A stretch of DNA of 64,000 nucleotides from Hyphomicrobium_A sp965243865. GTDB lineage: Bacteria; Pseudomonadota; Alphaproteobacteria; Rhizobiales; Hyphomicrobiaceae. The notes under the pieces were generated by a model, which did no database searches, was not told where the DNA came from, and saw only the letters and a list, made by a program, of their open reading frames with translations. Positions within the stretch are counted from its first letter, which is position 1. The number at the start of each line of letters is the position of its first letter. Positions 8,655-17,240 of this stretch are shown piece after piece. Made by a program: the position numbers and the translations under genes. The stretch lies in NCBI RefSeq assembly GCF_965243865.1, contig NZ_OZ251603.1:3658001-3722000 (forward strand), in the 5' to 3' direction.

Positions 8655-9191
8655 TCAGCCACTGGCCTTCGGCACGAACTTCAGCGCAACGCCGTTCATG
8701 CAATAGCGCAGGCCCGTCGGCGGCGGCCCATCCTCGAACACGTGCCCGAGGTGCCCTCCGCAGCGTCGGCAATGAATCTCCGTGCGCGTCATGAAGAAGC
8801 TCTTATCGACAGTATCACCTACTGCATTGTCGAGCGGCTTATAGAAGCTCGGCCAACCGGTGCCGCTGTTGAATTTAGTCTCCGACGAGAACAGCGGCAG
8901 GTCGCAGCCCGCGCAATCGTAGGTGCCGTCAGCATAGTTCTTGTCCAGCGGGCTCGTCCCGGCGCGCTCGGTCCCGTGCTCGCGTAGCACGTTGTACTGC
9001 TCGGGCGTCAGGATGCGGCGCCACTCCTCGGGCGTCTTGGTGACTTCGAACTTGGTCTCGGTGGCTGTCGTCATTTTCTCCTCGTCAGCGTAGGCAAGCG
9101 GCCCACGCAATCCGCTGGCGGCGGCAGCAGCCAGGCCCAGACTTCCAATAGTGCGGAGACTGGCAAGGCCGAATGTCCGACGGGTCAGCAT
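8655..9191 (-). CDS. msrB: Peptide-methionine (R)-S-oxide reductase MsrB with Tat signal
   Basis: 178 residues. Reduces methionine-R-sulfoxide. The ATG at 9191 follows GGGAGG by six bases. The N-terminus LTRRTFGLASL is a twin-arginine motif followed by a hydrophobic Ala-rich segment, which predicts export of a folded, metal-loaded enzyme. The zinc pairs are CAGC and CRRC; the catalytic cysteine is in RYCMNG near the C-terminus. SGTGWPSF is the usual substrate-pocket motif. It is first in the msrB-ykvA-like-msrA operon. Confidence 0.93.
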   Translation of the reverse strand: MLTRRTFGLASLRTIGSLGLAAAAASGLRGPLAYADEEKMTTATETKFEVTKTPEEWRRILTPEQYNVLREHGTERAGTSPLDKNYADGTYDCAGCDLPLFSSETKFNSGTGWPSFYKPLDNAVGDTVDKSFFMTRTEIHCRRCGGHLGHVFEDGPPPTGLRYCMNGVALKFVPKASG

Positions 9192-9317
9192 TGGCACCTC
9201 CCTGGTGCATTTGACGCCGGCTGTTGCTGCGCCGGCTTCTTGTTGGTGTTGCTCCTGAATACGCAGCAGCACCACCTTCGTTACATTAGAAAAGCTTCAT
9301 GATGGCTGGAAATCAAT

Positions 9318-10031
9318 TCAGCGCGTGATCCGCACGGGGCATTCGACCGCGATCTCTTCCGCGCTCAGCCGGCAGCGGTAGGCGACCGCCTCGACCCCGG
9401 CATCAGTCGCCGCCTTGAATGCCGCAAGATAGATGGGGTCGATGTCGCCTGAGATCGAGAAGGTCTCGGCGTCCGCGCGCTGCACCAGATAGACCATCAC
9501 GGCTCGGTGCCCTTGCGCGACCATGCTCGCCAGCTCAGCCAAGTGCTTTGCCCCGCGCGAGGTCACGCTATCAGGGAACTCGGCGCAGCCGGAGCGGCGC
9601 ATTAGATGTACGTTCTTCACTTCGACGTAGCACAGTCCCCGGGGCCCATCCTCGAGCAGCAGATCGACGCGGCTCGCCGCGCCGTACTTCACCTCGCGCC
9701 GCAAGCCGGCATACCCAGTAAGCTCCGGGATCGTCCCGGCCATGATGGCCTCGGCGACGAGCTTATTGGGATGCATCGGATTGATGCCAACGAGCGTCGG
9801 ACCACTCCCAAGGTCCGCCTCGACCAACTCCCAGGTGTGCGGATACTTCCGGCTCGCAGCATCACTGCGCGACAGCCATACGCGCGCGCCCGGGCTCGCA
9901 AGCCCCAGCATCGACCCGGTATTGGGGCACGCGCACGTGATCCGCTCGCCGTTATCCAGCGCCACGTCGGCGAGGAATCGCTTGTATCTTTTCTCGAGGC
10001 GGCCGCGCACGAGCGGGGAGGGGAATCGCAT
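9318..10031 (-). CDS. sfsA: SfsA family nuclease/sugar fermentation stimulation protein
   Basis: 237 residues, the normal length. It has an N-terminal OB-like region (LVRGRLEKRYKRFLADV) with ACPNTGSM, then a restriction-endonuclease-like core with E-D/E-V-K signatures: RVDLLLED, CYVEVKNVHL and FPDSVTSRGAKHL. E. coli SfsA has reported DNA-binding and nuclease activity; the physiological role stays unclear. It is divergent from the CinA-like gene across only 51 bp, so the two promoters must overlap. Confidence 0.93.
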   Translation of the reverse strand: MRFPSPLVRGRLEKRYKRFLADVALDNGERITCACPNTGSMLGLASPGARVWLSRSDAASRKYPHTWELVEADLGSGPTLVGINPMHPNKLVAEAIMAGTIPELTGYAGLRREVKYGAASRVDLLLEDGPRGLCYVEVKNVHLMRRSGCAEFPDSVTSRGAKHLAELASMVAQGHRAVMVYLVQRADAETFSISGDIDPIYLAAFKAATDAGVEAVAYRCRLSAEEIAVECPVRITR

Positions 10032-10082
10032 GCCGCCAGCCTAAGTGCTAAGACAGCCAACCGCCAACTGGGAGAGCCCGCC

Positions 10083-10826
10083 TTGAGCAGCGAGGAGATC
10101 GTCACGGCAGCGGTTCTGGTGATCGGCGACGAGATTCTCTCGGGCCGCACGCCCGACCGCAACATCAATTATATCGCCGCTCATTTGACGCGCGTGGGCA
10201 TCCGCCTGCGCGAGGTGCGCGTCGTCGCCGATGACGAGTCTGCGATCGTCGCGGCCGTAAACGCCCTGCGCAAAAGTCACGACTATCTCTTCACCACCGG
10301 CGGCATCGGACCGACCCACGACGACATCACTGCAGATGCCATTGCGAAAGCATTCGACGTTCCGATCGATCATGATCCCCGCGCTGTCGAATTGCTCATG
10401 GCTTACTTCGCGCGGCGCGGCATCGAGGCCACCAGCGCGCGACTGCGAATGGCGCGTATTCCGCTCGGTGCCGAGCTCATCACCAACATCGTTTCGGTTG
10501 CGCCCGGCTTCATGATCGACAACGTGATCGTGCTCGCCGGCGTGCCCGATATCATGCAGGTCATGCTCGACGACGTGACGCCGAGATTGCGCACGGGCGC
10601 CAAGATGCTCACTGAAACGATCCAGCTTCAGCGGCCGGAAGGCGAGGTCGCGGACTTATTCGCTGCCCATCAAAAAACATTTCCAGATGTTGCAATGGGT
10701 AGCTATCCGTCATTCGCCGACGGACGCGTCTCTACGCAACTCGTTCTGCGCTCAACAGATTCAGCATTGCTGAAAGCCGCGCGGGAAGAATTGGAACGCG
10801 TTCTTGCTGCGCGCGGATTAATGTAA
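10083..10826 (+). CDS. CinA-like MoCF-fold protein (competence/damage-inducible protein A family)
   Basis: 247 residues starting from TTG at 10083, preceded by GGGAGAG. Earlier in-frame starts would run back through sfsA. The MoCF/MoaB-like fold shows VLVIGDEILSGRTPDRN at the N-terminus and TTGGIGPTHDDITADAIAKA in the ligand pocket. The C-terminal nicotinamide-nucleotide deamidase domain of full-length CinA is absent, as is common in alphaproteobacterial versions. The substrate is unproven; a molybdopterin or nucleotide pyrophosphatase role is suggested only by the fold. Confidence 0.85.
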   Translation: MSSEEIVTAAVLVIGDEILSGRTPDRNINYIAAHLTRVGIRLREVRVVADDESAIVAAVNALRKSHDYLFTTGGIGPTHDDITADAIAKAFDVPIDHDPRAVELLMAYFARRGIEATSARLRMARIPLGAELITNIVSVAPGFMIDNVIVLAGVPDIMQVMLDDVTPRLRTGAKMLTETIQLQRPEGEVADLFAAHQKTFPDVAMGSYPSFADGRVSTQLVLRSTDSALLKAAREELERVLAARGLM

Positions 10827-10991
10827 AAATCGCGGCCATGCGTCGCAGCGGCGGCTTTACGCAGTGATTCGCCGCGTTATCTCCTCTTCCTGCTGTTTGA
10901 TGCAAGCCGCTCCGGGGGGAGTTGGCGCGGAACAAAGCTTCCGCTCCTTCGTTCTCGCGGCGCAAAAAAGAAACAACGACGGAGTTCTGTA

Positions 10992-11720
10992 ATGGCGTGG
11001 AAACCATCCACCTGGGCGAAGCGCGTTCGCCTAGCGTGCATCGCCTCGGTCGCCTCTGCGATCGCCGCGGTGGCCATTCCGGCAGTCATGACATCGCCGG
11101 TCGAGGCGAAGACGCCGGGTAAGACCTATTGCTTCGTTGGCAAATGCCATCGCGTTAAAACTATTGAAGAGACGCACGAGCTGGTGGGCGTCGAGCAGTC
11201 TGTCACTGCCTCTCACTACGACGACTGCAGTAAAGATCGTTATAATCCGTGCGGCCTGACCTCTTCGGGTGAGCGTTTTCACCCCGACCGCCCGGACAAC
11301 ACCGCGAGCCCCATCTATCCCGATGGCACGCAGCTCCTCGTCTGGAGCCCGTCCAACAAGCGCGCTCTCGTCGTACGCGTGAACAACGCTGGTCCCTATT
11401 GGGGTAACCGCACGCTCGACCTTTCGCGCGCAGCCGCCCGCAAGCTCGGCTTTGAAGGCGACGGCGTCGCCAAGCTGAAGGTGAAGGTGATCAAGGCACC
11501 CGAACCTGAAGAAGCCCGCTACAAGAAGAACCGCGAGTACGATCCGGTTCCTGGTGACATCGGCCAGTATGCGAGCCTCGATGATGCGCAGCGCGGCATG
11601 GCCGTCGTGCTCGCCTTCAAGGCAACGACCGGCTCGCCGTTCGCGCCTGTCACGACCGCAAATGCGTTCTCGGGTCAGAGCGTCGGCGCCGGCAACATGC
11701 TCGTTGCCGAGGCCCCGTAG
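10992..11720 (+). CDS. RlpA-like septal ring lytic transglycosylase
   Basis: 242 residues with an N-terminal signal (ACIASVASAIAAVAIPAVM). The double-psi beta-barrel core is shown by SVTASHYDDC, GLTSSGERF and VRVNNAGPYWGNRTLDLSRA, the last containing the conserved R-V/N-D-R-G-P-like segment. RlpA proteins cleave denuded glycan strands at the division septum. The usual SPOR domain is missing. The frame stops at TAG (11718-11720), but after one sense codon the same frame reopens at ATG 11724 for 185 more residues. The natural product may therefore be longer, or this gene may be interrupted. Confidence 0.8.
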   Translation: MAWKPSTWAKRVRLACIASVASAIAAVAIPAVMTSPVEAKTPGKTYCFVGKCHRVKTIEETHELVGVEQSVTASHYDDCSKDRYNPCGLTSSGERFHPDRPDNTASPIYPDGTQLLVWSPSNKRALVVRVNNAGPYWGNRTLDLSRAAARKLGFEGDGVAKLKVKVIKAPEPEEARYKKNREYDPVPGDIGQYASLDDAQRGMAVVLAFKATTGSPFAPVTTANAFSGQSVGAGNMLVAEAP

Positions 11721-11723
11721 GCG

Positions 11724-12281
11724 ATGGGTCGCGTGATGAACGTTGCTTACACGCCGGCGAGCACGTCGCTCGCCTTCGGCGGCTTCACCACGCAGAGCCA
11801 TAACGACCATGGCATCGGGCAGTCGCGCACGCATCAGTCCGTCAACCAGTCCCGCTGGGACGAGGACCGCGTGATCGATGGCCCGGTGAAGCTCTCGGCC
11901 AAGATGCCGCCGGTAACGGAGACGTCGTCCATCACGGCCGTCGCGCCGAAGAAAAAGAGCGACGACGCGAAGGAGAGCGCCAAGGCGAAGCTCGCCGCTG
12001 CTGCCTATGACGAGGAAGCTAAGGCGAAAAAGAAGACTTCAAAGTCGGCATCGAAATCGAAGTCGAAGTCGAGCAAGACGGCCAGCAAGTCGCGCCGCTC
12101 GCGGACTGACAACGATGTTGCCAGCTACGAGGGTCGCTCCAGCCGCAGCAGCGGCTATCGCGAGGATCGCGGGTCGTATCGTCCGCGCGTCGCCTATGAC
12201 TCGGGCTATTCGACCTACGGCCACAGTGATGGCGGCCGCAGCGCCGGCCAGACGATGCAGGACAACTTCCGTCCGCTCTAG
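11724..12281 (+). CDS. Lys/Ser/Arg-rich tail ORF in frame with rlpA
   Basis: 185 residues without signal peptide or known domain. The central part alternates Lys and Ser (KKKTSKSASKSKSKSSKTAS) and the C-terminal part is rich in Arg, Ser, Tyr and Gly. It begins TAG-GCG-ATG after rlpA and in the same reading frame. Only a weak GAGG about 11 bases upstream could serve as a ribosome site. Possible readings are an ancestral C-terminal extension of the RlpA protein cut off by an amber mutation, a translationally coupled gene, or a sequencing error. A disordered, wall-binding basic tail is conceivable. Confidence 0.5.
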   Translation: MGRVMNVAYTPASTSLAFGGFTTQSHNDHGIGQSRTHQSVNQSRWDEDRVIDGPVKLSAKMPPVTETSSITAVAPKKKSDDAKESAKAKLAAAAYDEEAKAKKKTSKSASKSKSKSSKTASKSRRSRTDNDVASYEGRSSRSSGYREDRGSYRPRVAYDSGYSTYGHSDGGRSAGQTMQDNFRPL

Positions 12282-12396
12282 TCTGGTCGTGACATCTCAA
12301 ACGGAGGCGATCGCAGGTCGCTTCCGTTTTTCATTTGCCAATTTCCAGAAACATCCGCCTGGAGCTCTTCAGGGTTGCCCGTCAGCAACTCACTTA

Positions 12397-12459
12397 GCCT
12401 CTCCCCAATGGGGAGAGGCCGAGGCGAATGTAAATGAGCCTCGGGTGAGGGGGCAGCGC
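12397..12459. repeat. Intergenic palindromic repeat
   Basis: GCCTCTCCCCAATGGGGAGAGGC (12397-12419) is an almost perfect palindrome with 11-base arms. It is followed by CGAGGC...GCCTCG and a GGGTGAGGGGGC tail. This looks like a dispersed repeat of the RIME/REP kind in the convergent gap between the basic-tail ORF and the next minus-strand gene. It may also act as a bidirectional terminator. Confidence 0.5.
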
Positions 12460-13070
12460 TAGAGCAGATGCGAGGCTGGAAGTCCGAACGAGCCGCTATC
12501 TTCATAGCGGAAGAACAGCTCGTATTCTGCTTCCAGCGTATCGAGAAACATCGCTGCAAGGTCCAGCAGCGGGCCTAGCGGGATGCGCCGCGCGACAAGA
12601 AAGTCCTCGCCGGCCACCAGCGGTGTCGTGTCGGAAATCGCGGGCGCGTCTGCCGGTATCATCCCCCGGCCGCGCACGTAGGCTAGAAGCTCGCTCCCCG
12701 CATCGAAATCAGCTGCGCTGACGTCCGCGCATTCCTCCACGGCATCGAGCAGCACGGCCGTGCCGGCAAGATAGAGCCGTGCCATCATCGCGAACCGCTC
12801 TTCGCTTTCCGCGACCTCTTCGGCCCATTCGCGCCCCTTCAGGATGCGTGAGATCAGTGCCAGTTCGAACGTGCGGATGCGCTCGATCGCCGAGCGCTGG
12901 CCCTCGCGCAGTTCAGCGATCTTTTCGGGCTCGCGCGGTGCCGCCCCCGGCCAGATGAACAGCACGCCGGTGAGGTCCTCGCCCGCGGCCAGCGCAGCAT
13001 CCAAGTGCTCGGCCAGCAGATAAATGCTGGCCGGTGCCTCGAGCCGCTTCATCGAATCGTCATCGCTCAT
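12459..13070 (-). CDS. Conserved-looking hypothetical protein, 203 aa
   Basis: The ATG at 13070 is preceded by a G-rich GGGGGA. The upstream extension to 13214 runs through a hairpin and is unlikely to be coding. The product is acidic and helical (LAEHLDAALAAGEDLTG; EKIAELREGQRSAIERIRTFE) with no signal peptide, membrane span or recognised motif. It lies downstream of nrdJ and the 78-aa gene on the same strand but is separated from them by a hairpin terminator, so it is probably a separate unit. Function unknown. Confidence 0.65.
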   Translation of the reverse strand: MSDDDSMKRLEAPASIYLLAEHLDAALAAGEDLTGVLFIWPGAAPREPEKIAELREGQRSAIERIRTFELALISRILKGREWAEEVAESEERFAMMARLYLAGTAVLLDAVEECADVSAADFDAGSELLAYVRGRGMIPADAPAISDTTPLVAGEDFLVARRIPLGPLLDLAAMFLDTLEAEYELFFRYEDSGSFGLPASHLL

Positions 13071-13194
13071 CGCGTCCCCCGCGCGGAACATCTCGACGAG
13101 ATGCTGACGCGATTCCCTTGTCCATGCACGGCTTGTCCCCAGGCCGTCCCCAGGCTGATCGCAACGCAAGATACGCATCGATTGGAAATTGGAA

Positions 13195-13212
13195 GGGCCC
13201 CGAAAGGGGCCC
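13195..13212 (-). terminator. Terminator-like hairpin after the nrdJ operon
   Basis: GGGCCCC-GAAA-GGGGCCC is a perfect 7-bp GC stem with a stable GNRA-type tetraloop. It sits 13 bases past the stop of the 78-aa gene. The following minus-strand sequence is moderately T-rich (TTCCAATTT), so termination is plausible but not canonical. Confidence 0.55.
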
Positions 13213-13224
13213 ATCCGCTGCTAT

Positions 13225-13461
13225 TCAGGCATCTGCTCGCGATGGACAGGCCTGCAGCATGCGCGTGATCCACAACTGGTGGCGCTTGGCCGCCCGGTCG
13301 TATTCACGCGCTCGCTCGTCGGCCTTGGCGGCCTCCATCGCCTTCATCTCGCGCACCGAAAACGGGTTGGTGCGCGCTTCGAGCAGTTCGTCGAAACGAC
13401 GCTGCCGAAGCTCGGCAGCCGTCATCTCGAACAGTGGGACAAGATCAGCGAGTTTGGTCAT
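13225..13461 (-). CDS. Small protein, 78 aa, cotranscribed with nrdJ
   Basis: ATG at 13461 with GGGAGG six bases upstream, starting 11 bases after the nrdJ stop. The protein is highly charged and probably all-helical (MTAAELRQRRFDELLEART; EMKAMEAAKADERAREYDRA). The tight spacing implies one transcript with nrdJ and a possible accessory role in ribonucleotide reduction, but nothing in the sequence shows a function. Confidence 0.7.
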   Translation of the reverse strand: MTKLADLVPLFEMTAAELRQRRFDELLEARTNPFSVREMKAMEAAKADERAREYDRAAKRHQLWITRMLQACPSRADA

Positions 13462-13472
13462 CGCCGCCTCCC

Positions 13473-16400
13473 TTACGAGCAGCCGCTCGTGCCACCGCAC
13501 GTGTCGCACTTGAGGCAGGTGCCGTTGCGAACCAGCGTGAAGTTTCCGCACTCGCGGCAGGCTTCACCTTCATAGCCGCGGATACGTGCCTCCGCTCTCA
13601 GATCGGATTCTCGCGTCTTCACCTGAACCTCGGCGCGCGTCACCGTCGTGCGCGAATACATCACCGATGTATCGGCCTTGAGTGCCGTTGCGCCATCGCT
13701 CATCGGGTAGAGCGCCGTATCGCCTTCCACCACCGGGAAGGACGATGAAACGACATCTTCGCTGAAGCTGTCGCGCATCTCCGCTTGGCTACGGCCACCC
13801 GATGCCAGCCGCAGGTTGCCGCGCATGAAGCCCTTCGAGACGACCTTGGTGACCTGCTCTGGCAGATCGAGGCCGAGGGTCTCGTCGGTCTCCTCGTCGG
13901 ACGAGCCAAGGCCCGTCTCACCGACGATCTCGTGCGGATCGACGTGCGCCAGGTCGTGACGGCCGAGGTACGACACCGCAAGCTCACGGAAGATGTAGTC
14001 CAGTACCGACGTCGCGTTCTTGATCGTCTCGTTGCCGGTGACGAGGCCAGCCGGCTCGAAGCGCGTGAAGGTGAAGGCCTCCACGAACTCTTCCAGCGGC
14101 ACGCCGTATTGCAGGCCGAGCGAGATGGCGATGGCGAAGTTGTTCATCAGCGACCGGAAGGCGGCGCCTTCTTTGTGCATGTCGATGAAGATCTCGCCCA
14201 GCTTGCCGTCCTCGTACTCGCCGGTGTGGAGGTACACCTTATGGCCGCCGACGGTGGCCTTCTGCGTGTAGCTCTTGCGGCGGTTCGGCATCCGGTCGCG
14301 CTCACGCAGCTTCGAGCGCTCGTTAGCCGACTTCAGCGAGGATTCCAGCTCGGCAACGCGCTTCGCCAGCTTCTCGGCGGCAGCAAGCGCACGCTGCAGC
14401 TGCGGCTTGTCGGCCAGCATCTGCTCGGCGGCATCTTCCTGCTCGTCGATGTCGTCGCCCAACACCTGCGCGTTGAGCGGCTGCGACAGCTTCGAGCCAT
14501 CGCGGTAGAGCGCATTGGCCTTCAGTGCCAGCTTCCACGACAGCATGTAGGAAGCCTTGCAGTCCTCGACCGTCGCCTCGTTCGGCATGTTGATGGTCTT
14601 GGAGATAGCCCCCGAGATGAACGGCTGCGCCGCGGCCATCATGTAGATGTGGCTGTCGACAGAGAGATAGCGCTTGCCCTTGCGGCCGCACGGGTTGGCG
14701 CAGTCGAACACCGGCAGGTGCTCGACCTTGAGGTGCGGAGCACCTTCAAGGGTCATCGCGCCGCAAACGTGCTCGTTCGCCGCTTCGATGTCCTTCTTCG
14801 AGAAGCCGAGCCCCGTCAGCAGATCGAACGCCGGATCCTTCACCTTGTCCGCAGCGATCTTCAGCTTGGAGACGATGAAGTCCTCACCGAGCGTCCACTT
14901 GTTGAAGACGAACTTGATGTCGAATGCGCTCTCGAGGCCAGCTTCGATCTTGGCCAGCGCCTCGTCGTCGAAGCCCTTCGCGCGCAGCGTCGAAGAGTTG
15001 ATGGCCGGAGCCTGGGCCAGTGAGCCGTGACCGACCGCATAGGCTTCGATCTCCGCGATCTCCGCCTCACGATAGCCGAGCGTGCGCAAAGCTTCAGGCA
15101 CCGCGCGGTTGATGATCTTGAAGTAGCCGCCACCGGCGAGCTTCTTGAACTTCACCAGCGCGAAGTCGGGTTCGATGCCTGTCGTGTCGCAATCCATGAC
15201 GAGGCCGATCGTGCCGGTCGGCGCGACGACGGTCGCCTGCGCATTGCGGAAGCCGTGTGCCTGTCCGAGCGCGATGGCGCGGTCCCACGCACGTTTTGCA
15301 GCGTCGATCAGCGCAACTTCCGGGCACGACTCGTGGTCCAGCGGCACCGGATTGGTCTCGAGCTTCTCATAGCCGTCCCTGAGGCCGTAGGCGGCCCGAC
15401 GATGGTTGCGGATGACGCGCAGCATGTCGGCAGCGTTGGCATGATAGCCGGCGAACGGGCCGAGCTCGCGCGCCATTTCCGCCGAGGTCGCATATGCGAC
15501 GCCGGTCATCACGGCCGAGATCGCACCGCAAATGGCGCGGCCGGGAGCCGAGTCGTAGCCGATGCCGCTCGCCATTAGCAGGCCGCCGATGTTGGCAAAG
15601 CCTAGTCCCAGCGTGCGGTAGCGGTAGGAAAGCTCAGCGATCTGGCGCGACGGGAATTGCGCCATCAGCACCGAGATTTCCAGAACGACGGTCCACAGCC
15701 GGCATGCGTGCTCGAAACCGGGAACATCGAACGTGCCGTCCTGCTGACGGAACGTCATCAGGTTGACGGAGGCGAGGTTGCACGCCGTGTCATCGAGGAA
15801 CATGTACTCAGAGCACGGGTTCGAAGCGCGGATCGGACCCGACTTCGGGCACGTGTGCCAGTCGTTGATCGTGGTGTGGAACTGGATGCCGGGATCGGCC
15901 GAGGCCCACGCCGCAAAGCCGATCTGCTCCCAAAGATCGCGCGCCTTCAGCGTCTTGTGCGGCTTGCCCGAGAGGCGAGACTTCAATTCCCAATCGCCGT
16001 CTTCTTCGACGAGGTTCAAGAACTCGTCGGTGACGCGCACCGAGTTGTTGGAGTTCTGGCCCGACACGGTCAGATAGGCTTCAGAATCCCAATCGGTGTC
16101 GTAGGTCGAGAATTCGATGTCGCGATAGCCCTGACGCGCAAACTGGATGACGCGCAGGATGTAGTTGTTCGGCACCTCGTCGCGACGCGCTTCCTTGATG
16201 GCACGCTTCAGAGCCGGGTTCTTGACAGGATCGAAGCAGGCATCGCCATCCGCATCGCAGTTGACGCACGCCTTCATCACCGCGGCGAGCCGCTTCTGGC
16301 AGATCTTCGAGCCGGCGACGAGGGCAGCAACCTTCTGCTCCTCCTTCACCTTCCAGTTGATGTATTCCTCGATGTCCGGATGGTCGACGTCGACGACGAC

Positions 16401-17240
16401 CATCTTTGCGGCACGGCGCGTCGTGCCGCCCGACTTGATCGCGCCGGCAGCCCGGTCGCCGATCTTCAGGAAGCTCATGAGGCCCGACGACTTGCCGCCG
16501 CCCGACAGCTTCTCGTTGGCGCCGCGCAGCTTGGAGAAGTTAGAACCAGTGCCCGAGCCGTATTTGAACAGACGCGCCTCGCGCACCCACAGGTCCATGA
16601 TGCCGTTCTCGTTGACGAGATCGTCCTCGATCGACTGGATGAAGCAGGCGTGCGGCTGCGGATGCTCGTAGGCGGAAGCCGACTCCGTCAGCTTGCCCGT
16701 TTCGAAATCGACGTAGAGATGTCCCTGGCCCGGGCCATCGATGCCATACGCCCAGTGCAGACCGGTATTGAACCACTGCGGGCTGTTCGGCGCCGCCATC
16801 TGCATGGCGAGCATGTAGCGCATCTCGTCATAGAACGCATGCGCATCTTCTTCGGTGGTGAAATAGCCGCCCTTGATGCCCCAGTAGGTCCAGGTGCCGG
16901 CAAGGCGATCGAACACCTGCCGCGCGTCGCCCTCACCGCCGTAGCGCTCCTCCTTGGGCAGCTCGGCCAGTGCCTTCTCGTCGGGCACCGAGCGCCAAGC
17001 CCAGGACGGGATCTGGGTCTCCTCCACCTTCTTCAGGCGGCGAGCAACGCCTGCCTTGCGGAAGTACTTCTGCGCGAGAATGTCGGCGGCGACCTGGCTC
17101 CACTGCGCCGGCACCATGAAGCCGTCGAGACGGAACACAATCGAGCCGTCCGGGTTCTTGATCTCGCTGGTTGCGCGGCGGAATTCGATCAGGTCGTAAG
17201 GCGAGGCATCTGCAGTGGTGAAGCGCCGCGTGATCTTCAT
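13473..17240 (-). CDS. nrdJ: Vitamin B12-dependent ribonucleotide reductase (class II)
   Basis: 1255 residues, the normal size of alphaproteobacterial NrdJ. Reduces ribonucleotides to deoxyribonucleotides with adenosylcobalamin, with or without oxygen. Visible signatures are the substrate-binding NSPQWFNTGLHWAYG, the phosphate-loop region KYGSGTGSNFSKLRG, SNPCSEYMFLDDTACNLA, ATVVAPTGTIGLVMDCDT and a C-terminal cysteine-rich end (CRECGNF, CLKCDTCGG) for thiol transfer or metal binding. A G-rich GGGGGAC precedes the ATG at 17240. A weak 11-of-16 match to an NrdR box lies around 17541-17556, and nrdR itself is in this window. I looked for a cobalamin riboswitch in the leader and did not find its conserved blocks. 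Confidence 0.96.
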   Translation of the reverse strand: MKITRRFTTADASPYDLIEFRRATSEIKNPDGSIVFRLDGFMVPAQWSQVAADILAQKYFRKAGVARRLKKVEETQIPSWAWRSVPDEKALAELPKEERYGGEGDARQVFDRLAGTWTYWGIKGGYFTTEEDAHAFYDEMRYMLAMQMAAPNSPQWFNTGLHWAYGIDGPGQGHLYVDFETGKLTESASAYEHPQPHACFIQSIEDDLVNENGIMDLWVREARLFKYGSGTGSNFSKLRGANEKLSGGGKSSGLMSFLKIGDRAAGAIKSGGTTRRAAKMVVVDVDHPDIEEYINWKVKEEQKVAALVAGSKICQKRLAAVMKACVNCDADGDACFDPVKNPALKRAIKEARRDEVPNNYILRVIQFARQGYRDIEFSTYDTDWDSEAYLTVSGQNSNNSVRVTDEFLNLVEEDGDWELKSRLSGKPHKTLKARDLWEQIGFAAWASADPGIQFHTTINDWHTCPKSGPIRASNPCSEYMFLDDTACNLASVNLMTFRQQDGTFDVPGFEHACRLWTVVLEISVLMAQFPSRQIAELSYRYRTLGLGFANIGGLLMASGIGYDSAPGRAICGAISAVMTGVAYATSAEMARELGPFAGYHANAADMLRVIRNHRRAAYGLRDGYEKLETNPVPLDHESCPEVALIDAAKRAWDRAIALGQAHGFRNAQATVVAPTGTIGLVMDCDTTGIEPDFALVKFKKLAGGGYFKIINRAVPEALRTLGYREAEIAEIEAYAVGHGSLAQAPAINSSTLRAKGFDDEALAKIEAGLESAFDIKFVFNKWTLGEDFIVSKLKIAADKVKDPAFDLLTGLGFSKKDIEAANEHVCGAMTLEGAPHLKVEHLPVFDCANPCGRKGKRYLSVDSHIYMMAAAQPFISGAISKTINMPNEATVEDCKASYMLSWKLALKANALYRDGSKLSQPLNAQVLGDDIDEQEDAAEQMLADKPQLQRALAAAEKLAKRVAELESSLKSANERSKLRERDRMPNRRKSYTQKATVGGHKVYLHTGEYEDGKLGEIFIDMHKEGAAFRSLMNNFAIAISLGLQYGVPLEEFVEAFTFTRFEPAGLVTGNETIKNATSVLDYIFRELAVSYLGRHDLAHVDPHEIVGETGLGSSDEETDETLGLDLPEQVTKVVSKGFMRGNLRLASGGRSQAEMRDSFSEDVVSSSFPVVEGDTALYPMSDGATALKADTSVMYSRTTVTRAEVQVKTRESDLRAEARIRGYEGEACRECGNFTLVRNGTCLKCDTCGGTSGCS

